DNA of 64,000 nucleotides from Chloroflexota bacterium (GTDB taxonomy: Bacteria > Chloroflexota > UBA6077 > FW602-bin22 > CADDYW01): assembly GCA_021324795.1 (NCBI GenBank), contig JAJPIK010000104.1:1-64000 (forward strand), written 5' to 3'. Position numbers and translations under genes: made by a program. How positions within the stretch are numbered: the first letter of the stretch is position 1; every line of letters starts with the position of its first letter. The notes under the pieces are model-generated. The model saw nothing but the letters and a program-made list of their open reading frames with translations. It was not told the origin of the DNA and did no database searches. Below, one piece after another: positions 58,576 to 64,000 of this stretch.

Positions 58576-60336
58576 ATGAACAATCGTTGGAAGCGTTATC
58601 TTCCGATCGTCCTGGCCGTTTACACATTGGTCGTAGTGAGCATCTTTCGCCCGTCGCCTGCTCTCCTCGGTCGCTGGCTCACTCCGATCAGAGCGCTAGT
58701 ACCCGGCGGCATCCAGCCTTCCACCCTCGGGGGCGTCGGCTGCGTTCACGATCCAGCCGACGTGCCTTCGGCCCCACTTGGTCCAGAAGGTCAGCCAGCC
58801 AACTATCTGCACACTTGTGGCAGCCACCTTTACGATTCGCACGGCCAGGAGGTGAAAATGACCGGCGTCAACTGGTCAGGGATGGAGAATAGTGGCTATG
58901 CTCCCGGCGGGCTAAACAACCGCAACTATCAGGACATTCTCGACCAGATTGCCGCGCTTGGGTACAACACGATTCGGATTCCTTTCAGTAACGAGGCGAT
59001 CGAATCCCCCCAGCCGATCAGCAACGTCAACTTCGCCTTGAATCCGGATCTCCAGGGCTTGACCGGACTGGAGATGCTCGATCGCCTGGTCGATGCGGCC
59101 CGCGCACGTGGCCTGAAAGTGATCCTCGATTGCCACCAGCCGACATCAAGCGGTCCAACTGACCTCTGGTACGACGACCAAGTCTCGCCGGATCGCTGGG
59201 TTGCCGACTGGCAGATGCTCGCCAAGCGCTACTACGGAAACGACACGGTCATCGCCGTCGACCTGCATAACGAACCCCATGGTCCGGCCACCTGGGGGAC
59301 CGGCGACCCGAACACCGATTGGGAGATGGCCGCGGAACGGGCGGGGAATGCCGTGCTCGCGGTGAACCCTTACCTACTGGTTTTCGTCGAAGGCATCGGA
59401 GATTACCAGGGCGATCACTTCTGGTGGGGTGGCAACCTCCTTGGCGTACGAACGGATCCCGTCCACCTGGACGTGCCGAACCGCCTCGTCTACAGTCCAC
59501 ACGATTACGGGCCGGCTATCTCCAGTCAGCCCTGGTTCTCGGCTCCAAGCTTTCCGAACAATCTGCCCGCTGTCTGGGACCGCCACTGGGGCTACATTGA
59601 GGAAGAGGGAATCGCGCCGGTCGTCGTGGGAGAATTGGGCGGATGGTCGTTCGGGAACGACGCGGACGGCCAATGGCAGCGGACCCTCCTCGCCTACCTG
59701 AAAGCGCACGACATTGGATTTCTGGTCTGGTCACTCAACCCGAACTGGGATACCGGGGGGATTCTCCAGGGTGATTGGCAAACCGTCGATCCGGTGAAGC
59801 AGCACGCCTACAAGCCATTGCTCGCGCTGCCCATGGCAACCGGTCTCACCGGCACGTTTGGGAAGGCGCCCATGGAACTGAAAGTCCTTTACCACCAGAA
59901 CAACGACAACGGGCAGCCTGGCCGCGTCAGCTTCGCCTTTCGGATCTTCGATGACGGTCCCAGTCCGATCGACCTGAGCCGGCTCGCGCTGCGCTACTGG
60001 CTCAGCGCCAACTCATCGAACCTTCCGCCCGGGAGCCTATCGGTCGACTCGGGGCAGCTTGGTGGTGTGCCCCTCCCAGCCGACGTCAAGTCAACCCCCC
60101 GGGGCGACTATCTAGAAATCCGCTTCCCCCCCAGCGCCGGCACTGTCGAGCGCTACCGCGCGACGGCGCCAGTCACCGTTCGCTTCCAGGAATCAGCTAC
60201 CCTTGGCGTCATTGCCCCGAGCGATTACAGCTTCAGCACGGCAACACTCCAACCCGACCAATATCAGGAATGGAATCGCGTCACCCTTTACCTCGACGGA
60301 AAGCTTGTCTGGGGCCGAGAGCCAGGAGGCAAGTGA
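58576..60336 (+). CDS. Second GH5 cellulase-like enzyme with CBM3
   Basis: 586 residues with an N-terminal hydrophobic signal or anchor (about 8-24), a GH5 barrel (about 70-415) and a CBM3 (about 430-585). The acid/base is Glu in DLHNEPHG, the nucleophile Glu in VVVGELGG. It is a clear paralogue of the 6903-8636 protein, sharing blocks such as YSPHDYGP, DKHWGYI/DRHWGYI and AANYLHTCGS-like openings. No SD is evident before the ATG. The MFS exporter starts 2 bases after its stop. Confidence 0.9.
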   Translation: MNNRWKRYLPIVLAVYTLVVVSIFRPSPALLGRWLTPIRALVPGGIQPSTLGGVGCVHDPADVPSAPLGPEGQPANYLHTCGSHLYDSHGQEVKMTGVNWSGMENSGYAPGGLNNRNYQDILDQIAALGYNTIRIPFSNEAIESPQPISNVNFALNPDLQGLTGLEMLDRLVDAARARGLKVILDCHQPTSSGPTDLWYDDQVSPDRWVADWQMLAKRYYGNDTVIAVDLHNEPHGPATWGTGDPNTDWEMAAERAGNAVLAVNPYLLVFVEGIGDYQGDHFWWGGNLLGVRTDPVHLDVPNRLVYSPHDYGPAISSQPWFSAPSFPNNLPAVWDRHWGYIEEEGIAPVVVGELGGWSFGNDADGQWQRTLLAYLKAHDIGFLVWSLNPNWDTGGILQGDWQTVDPVKQHAYKPLLALPMATGLTGTFGKAPMELKVLYHQNNDNGQPGRVSFAFRIFDDGPSPIDLSRLALRYWLSANSSNLPPGSLSVDSGQLGGVPLPADVKSTPRGDYLEIRFPPSAGTVERYRATAPVTVRFQESATLGVIAPSDYSFSTATLQPDQYQEWNRVTLYLDGKLVWGREPGGK

Positions 60337-60338
60337 GC

Positions 60339-61823
60339 ATGCGACCAGAGCATGACGTCGAACGAGCCAGTGGACCTAGGCAAGCGAATCAGCCGACCGT
60401 CTTATCCGCGGTCCGTCGGCAGCAAACCCTCGTCCTGATCGTTGTGATGCTCGGTGTCTCGATGGCCGCCATCGATACGACGATTGTTGTCCTCAGCCTG
60501 CCGGTCATGATGGTCGACCTTCACTCGGATATCGTGACCATGGTCTGGGTGATCATGGCCTATCTACTAACCTTGACCATTCTCGGTACCCAGGTTGGGC
60601 GCTTGGGCGACATGTACGGCCGCGTCCGCATGTACAACCTCGGCTTTGCCATCTTCACCCTGGGATCCGTGCTCTGTGGCCTGGCGCAATCCGGCCCCGA
60701 GTTGATCGGACTACGCGTGATCCAAGGGATTGGTGGCGCACTGATCTCGGCAAACAGCGGCGCGATCATCGCTGATAACGTTCCAGTGTCCGAACGGGGT
60801 CGGGCGTATGGCTGGACAAGCATCGGTTTCAACGTTGGCGCAATTCTCGGCATCCTGCTCGGCGGCGTGCTGATTACTTTCGTCAACTGGCGCTTCATCT
60901 TTTACATCAACCTGCCGATCGGTCTGATCGCGCTCGTCCTTGCCTATTTGGTCTTACGCGAGCGCTCACCACATCGGCGGGAGACGATCGACGTCCTGGG
61001 CATGGCGCTCCTCGGCGTCGGCCTGCTGCTCGTCCTGCTCTCCCTGACCAACATCGCCGGGTTGGGTTGGTCGACATTGAATGGGATTCTTCTCGCCATC
61101 GGGGTAGTGTCAATCGGCGTTTTTCTCGTCTGGGAGAATCAGACCTCGGCCCCGCTGCTCGCCCTATCGCTCTTCCACCGGCGGGTATTGACCGCCTCGA
61201 TCTTCGCCGCCTTCTTCCAAGCCCTGGGGAATTTCGCGGTACTTTTCCTGGTGACCATGTACCTCCAGGGCGTCCGGGGGCTTTCGCCGTTTGCCGCCTC
61301 CCTCCTCTTGATTCCCGGCTACGCAGTTGGCGGCGTGATTGGCCCTTGGAGCGGACGACTTGCCGACCGCCTTGGCGCACGCATTCCTGCCTCGGTCGGC
61401 CTCGGTTTTCAGATCGCCGGCGTTCTCCTTTACTCAACGCTTGGCTTGACGACCCCGTACTGGGTGGTCATCTTCGCGGCGATCCTCAGCGGCGTCGGCT
61501 CGGGCTTCTTCTTTCCAGCGAACAACAGCGCGGTCATGGCCAACGCTCCTACCGACGCCTATGGCATCGCCTCCGGGCTCCTGCGGACTCTCGCGAACGT
61601 CGGTATGGTCGGCAGCTTCGCGGTGGTGCTCCTTGCCGCCTCGGCGGCGGTCTCGCGCCAAGAGGCATTCCAGATCTTTCTTGGTACGAGCGTTCTCACT
61701 CCTGCCCTCGCCGCTGCCTTCGTCCGCGGCCTCCACCTGGCCTTACTGATCACAGTGATCCCCCTAGCAATCGCCGTGGTCCTCTCGGTGCTCCGGGGCC
61801 AAGAGGTGCGAGGAGGAGCGTAA
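60339..61823 (+). CDS. MFS exporter of the DHA2 (EmrB/QacA) family
   Basis: 494 residues with about 14 membrane helices. Signatures are MAAIDTTIVVLSLPVM (helix 1), GRLGDMYGRVRMYNLGF (motif A), LRVIQGIGGALISANSGAIIADNVP (motif B/C) and the GPWSGRLADRLGARI repeat. DHA2 members use the proton gradient to export drugs or metabolites. GGAGG precedes the ATG at 60339. It is co-transcribed with the GH5 gene, but a functional link is not obvious. Confidence 0.92.
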   Translation: MRPEHDVERASGPRQANQPTVLSAVRRQQTLVLIVVMLGVSMAAIDTTIVVLSLPVMMVDLHSDIVTMVWVIMAYLLTLTILGTQVGRLGDMYGRVRMYNLGFAIFTLGSVLCGLAQSGPELIGLRVIQGIGGALISANSGAIIADNVPVSERGRAYGWTSIGFNVGAILGILLGGVLITFVNWRFIFYINLPIGLIALVLAYLVLRERSPHRRETIDVLGMALLGVGLLLVLLSLTNIAGLGWSTLNGILLAIGVVSIGVFLVWENQTSAPLLALSLFHRRVLTASIFAAFFQALGNFAVLFLVTMYLQGVRGLSPFAASLLLIPGYAVGGVIGPWSGRLADRLGARIPASVGLGFQIAGVLLYSTLGLTTPYWVVIFAAILSGVGSGFFFPANNSAVMANAPTDAYGIASGLLRTLANVGMVGSFAVVLLAASAAVSRQEAFQIFLGTSVLTPALAAAFVRGLHLALLITVIPLAIAVVLSVLRGQEVRGGA

Positions 61824-62759
61824 TCAAACTTCTAACCAACCTTTCTCGGCCGCCCCTTGCAACAACAAATGGAAGTACACCAGTCCAGCGTAAGGTTGCC
61901 AGCGTGCGGTCAATTCCCGCACGCCCGCTTCGCCCAGCTTATCGCTCAGACCAAGCCAGCGCTGGAGGCCGTTGCGTCCGCCGACGTCCCCGCCCGGGAA
62001 AATGCCCGCCCGTCCGAAACCCCGAAGGAGAACGTAGTCGGCGGTCCATTGACCAACTCCACGCAACTCACGTAGCCGCGCGACGGCCGATTCGTCGTCG
62101 AGCTCGGCCAGCCCTTCCAGCGCCAGCTCGCCGGTTGCCACCCGCTGGCTAGCTTCGACTAGGCTCCGGGCTTTCTGGCCGCTGAAACCAAGGCCGCGCA
62201 GCGCCTCCGGATCGAGCCGGGCCACCGCGGCTGGACCGGGCAACCCGATCAGCGGTAGGCCAGCCAGGCTTTCCGTCGGTCCAAAAGACTCGGCCAGACG
62301 GTTAAGAATGCTTAGTCCAAGAGTCAGGGTAATCTGCTGACAGGCAATGCCATTGACGAGCGCCTCGAAAGCGCTCGGATAACGCGGCGGCTTCGCGCCG
62401 CCAAATCTCCAAGCGAGCCGCTCCAAGCCCGGATCCTCTGCCGCCACCCGGTAGAAATCCGTCAGGTCAACGCGCGTGCCGAGCAGGCGTTCGATCGCCA
62501 TGGCTGCAGCAGGCTGCAGCTCGGCCTCCGGCCCATCTCCGAGCGCCTCGACCTCTAACCGCGGCGCTTCGGTCGAACCAATCTGCCTGACAGTGACTCC
62601 AAACACTGTCTCATCCAGAACCACGAGGCGACGATAAACTCCCTCCTGCCAGAGGTCGAGGGCATTGTTCGGCCGTCGTCGCAGTAGCCAGACCGTGAAG
62701 TCCAGACGAAAAGGCGGAACTGGCTCGAGGGTGAAGACGACCCGTCTCAGTACAGGCAC
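61824..62759 (-). CDS. AlkA-like DNA-3-methyladenine glycosylase
   Basis: 311 residues of the AlkA/HhH-GPD type, removing alkylated bases. An N-terminal mixed beta domain (LDFTVWLLRRRPNN) is followed by FEALVNGIACQQITL and the HhH segment LRGVGQWTADYVLLRGFG and a catalytic Asp in PGGDVGGR. There is no iron-sulfur loop, as expected for AlkA. Its start lies 13 bases inside the PPOX gene, so the two are made together. It abuts the MFS gene tail to tail. Confidence 0.9.
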   Translation of the reverse strand: MPVLRRVVFTLEPVPPFRLDFTVWLLRRRPNNALDLWQEGVYRRLVVLDETVFGVTVRQIGSTEAPRLEVEALGDGPEAELQPAAAMAIERLLGTRVDLTDFYRVAAEDPGLERLAWRFGGAKPPRYPSAFEALVNGIACQQITLTLGLSILNRLAESFGPTESLAGLPLIGLPGPAAVARLDPEALRGLGFSGQKARSLVEASQRVATGELALEGLAELDDESAVARLRELRGVGQWTADYVLLRGFGRAGIFPGGDVGGRNGLQRWLGLSDKLGEAGVRELTARWQPYAGLVYFHLLLQGAAEKGWLEV

Positions 62760-63418
62760 TTATTCGTTTCGTCCCAGGTGGCTTCGCGTTCTTGGATGAG
62801 CCGCTCGTGCTCTTCGTCGCTGCGTCCGGGCGGTCGCGTTTGATCGAGAATCATCCGCGACAGCGACGGGAGGGCTTCGCGCGGCAGGTAACTCGCCGGC
62901 TCCCAGAGCTGGGCCCGCAGGAATGCTTTCGGGCAATGGAAGAAGCACTCTTCGACGCCGACGACGATCGCGACGTTCGGCCGGCTGCCCTGGACGGCCA
63001 GCGACTCGAGGAGGTCGTCATCCCGAACGAGGATCGCCGTGCCATTCACGCGCAGCGTCTCGTTCACGCCCGGAATCAGAAACAGCAGCCCGACGTGTGG
63101 GTTTTCGATAATGTTCTGCAGCGAGTCGATGCGCCGGTTTCCCCGCCGATCGGGAACGATGACCGTCTTCGCATCGAGGATCCGGGCGAAGCCCGGACCA
63201 TCTCCCTTCGGCGAGACGTCGCAGCGCCCACCCGCGCCCGAAGTCCCGAGCAGCGCAAGGGGCGAACGTGCGATGAAAGCCTGGGCGTGCCGGTCAAGCT
63301 CCGGCAGTTGCTTCTTGATCACCAGCTCCGCTGGCTCGCCGTAGATCTCCCGCAACGCCTCTTTGGACGTCACGACGTTCTGAAAACGCTGAACCGTTCG
63401 CTCGATGGAAAGAGCCAT
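62747..63418 (-). CDS. PPOX-type FMN flavoprotein (MSMEG_1061-like)
   Basis: 223 residues of the split-barrel pyridoxamine-5-phosphate-oxidase fold. FIARSPLALLGTSGAGGRCDVSPKGDGPGFARIL and VIVPDRRGNRRIDSLQNIIENPHVGLLFLIPG fit the flavoprotein subfamily seen in mycobacteria. FMN binding is by family knowledge. GGGAGG precedes the ATG at 63418. It overlaps alkA by 13 bases. Confidence 0.86.
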   Translation of the reverse strand: MALSIERTVQRFQNVVTSKEALREIYGEPAELVIKKQLPELDRHAQAFIARSPLALLGTSGAGGRCDVSPKGDGPGFARILDAKTVIVPDRRGNRRIDSLQNIIENPHVGLLFLIPGVNETLRVNGTAILVRDDDLLESLAVQGSRPNVAIVVGVEECFFHCPKAFLRAQLWEPASYLPREALPSLSRMILDQTRPPGRSDEEHERLIQEREATWDETNKCLY

Positions 63419-63471
63419 GTCAGCCTCCCCTTGCGCCACAAATAACGGGACGCTCGCGCCAAGTTGGATCC

Positions 63472-63499
63472 ACTGTACCAGCCAGACCAGCAAAGTCAA
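63472..63499 (-). promoter_or_regulatory. Promoter of the PPOX-alkA unit
   Basis: TTGACT (63494-63499), a 16-base spacer and TACAGT (63472-63477) on the minus strand, about 50 bases before the ATG at 63418. Confidence 0.55.
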
Positions 63500-63590
63500 G
63501 ACTTCGGCCAAGAGTCTTGATCCATGCAGTCCCGGTGGATGCTGGAATTCTTGAGACCGGAACCAGCCCCTGGCGAAGCCTTGGCTCCTT

Positions 63591-63983
63591 TCAGTCAGGG
63601 AAAGGAATCTCCCGATCGATCAAGTTAGTAGCGTCCACTACCTCAATGAGGCAGTTAATCATGTAGTTTTCGGGATCCGTCTGGCGTTGGATGTGGTCGA
63701 TTGCTGCGATCAGTCGCTCCCACTGCTCATCGCGTGTCAGTCCACTCTCCCGCAGGACGATTATCCCCGAGTGAACCTCCACGTTGAGCAGACGCATAAA
63801 ATTGCGAGCATTGGTGGTGACCATTATGTAATCATGGTCACAGGCATATTGCCAGACGTCAGGATCGGACACTCCGGAAAGTCCGAGATGCGCAACACAC
63901 CCCGCGTAAATACCACGCTCTTCAGCACATCGTTCGGCAAGCCGAGGCGAAAGGTGCTCATCGAGAAGGAGCTTCACCGACAC
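63591..63983 (-). CDS. DUF5615 PIN-like protein (toxin-type)
   Basis: 130 residues. KLLLDEHLSPRLAE at the N-terminus and YIMVTTNARNFMRL and SGIIVLRESGLTRDEQ are the DUF5615 PIN-like layout, with Asp/Glu clusters for a metal site. Such proteins often act as the toxin of a pair with a DUF433 antitoxin encoded just upstream. The start is GTG at 63983, directly after an in-frame TGA, and any partner gene lies beyond the window edge. The toxin role is inferred. Confidence 0.8.
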   Translation of the reverse strand: MSVKLLLDEHLSPRLAERCAEERGIYAGCVAHLGLSGVSDPDVWQYACDHDYIMVTTNARNFMRLLNVEVHSGIIVLRESGLTRDEQWERLIAAIDHIQRQTDPENYMINCLIEVVDATNLIDREIPFPD

Positions 63984-64000
63984 TCAAGGCACGGTCGATA

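Noticed and set aside
63984..64000. Antitoxin gene upstream of the DUF5615 gene
   Set aside because: Only 17 bases remain in the window; a stop codon is compatible, but no protein can be supported.

Overview
The window looks like chromosomal DNA of a moderately GC-rich, aerobic member of the Chloroflexota, perhaps Thermomicrobia-like. The pointers are a VanW-PASTA lipoprotein, a caa3-type oxidase cluster with a fused heme A synthase/heme O synthase, an F420-type luciferase-like oxidoreductase, an archaeal-type ATP-dependent DNA ligase, and many small membrane proteins and lipoproteins. This placement is inferred from gene content only. Many intergenic regions carry sigma-70-like promoters (TTGACN, 16-18 bases, TANNAT), so I used promoter and Shine-Dalgarno (SD) evidence to choose starts. 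I saw no rRNA, tRNA, CRISPR array, transposase or phage gene.

Layout. Positions 1-6.9 kb hold a partial unknown gene, envelope lipoproteins (VanW-PASTA, a cupredoxin), purD, and a large NYN nuclease-like protein with OST-HTH/LOTUS domains. Positions 6.9-13.2 kb hold a GH5-CBM3 cellulase-like enzyme, an alpha/beta hydrolase, a glycosyltransferase, an NHL beta-propeller with a DUF1185 protein, and a small XRE-type regulator. Positions 13.3-20.7 kb form a complete cytochrome c oxidase locus: ctaC-ctaD-ctaE-ctaF-ctaG plus a small membrane protein on the minus strand, divergent from the fused ctaAB. The two start from facing promoters, and a palindrome sits inside the ctaC promoter. Positions 20.7-31.8 kb are metabolic: DUF1786 and Gfo/Idh/MocA, a diacylglycerol kinase-PAP2 fusion, and a plus-strand catabolic run (class II aldolase, FGGY kinase, SDR, zinc MDR dehydrogenase) that reads like a sugar or polyol pathway. 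A V4R protein and an LLM oxidoreductase follow.

Positions 32-35.9 kb contain an endonuclease III-like protein without the usual catalytic residues, preceded by a promoter-leader-terminator arrangement, and a GDPD/S51 peptidase pair headed by a broken amidohydrolase remnant. Positions 36-38.8 kb carry a three-gene DUF2089-DUF4097-DUF4097 operon with a 12-bp palindrome at its predicted transcription start; all three proteins end in the same short helical motif. Positions 39.3-44.2 kb form a DNA-repair neighbourhood (ATP-dependent ligase, MBL/beta-CASP protein, endonuclease III, and an unknown 406-residue protein). Positions 44.3-49.5 kb hold a stress-type glycine-zipper protein, a ClC transporter with CBS and RCK-C-like domains, an enolase-superfamily enzyme and a membrane protein. 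mutS-mutL follow at 49.7-54.1 kb.

Positions 54.1-56.6 kb carry a sugar ABC transporter operon that is visibly broken: the second permease is fused out of frame to a solute-binding protein that lacks its N-terminus. The window ends with DinB and DUF3500 proteins, a second GH5-CBM3 enzyme, a DHA2-type MFS exporter, an AlkA-like glycosylase, a PPOX flavoprotein and a DUF5615 PIN-like protein.

I see no clear-cut new defence or mobile system. The most promising leads are the DUF2089/DUF4097 operon with its operator, the repair neighbourhood with its unknown protein, the catalytically altered HhH-GPD protein with its leader, and the NYN-LOTUS protein.
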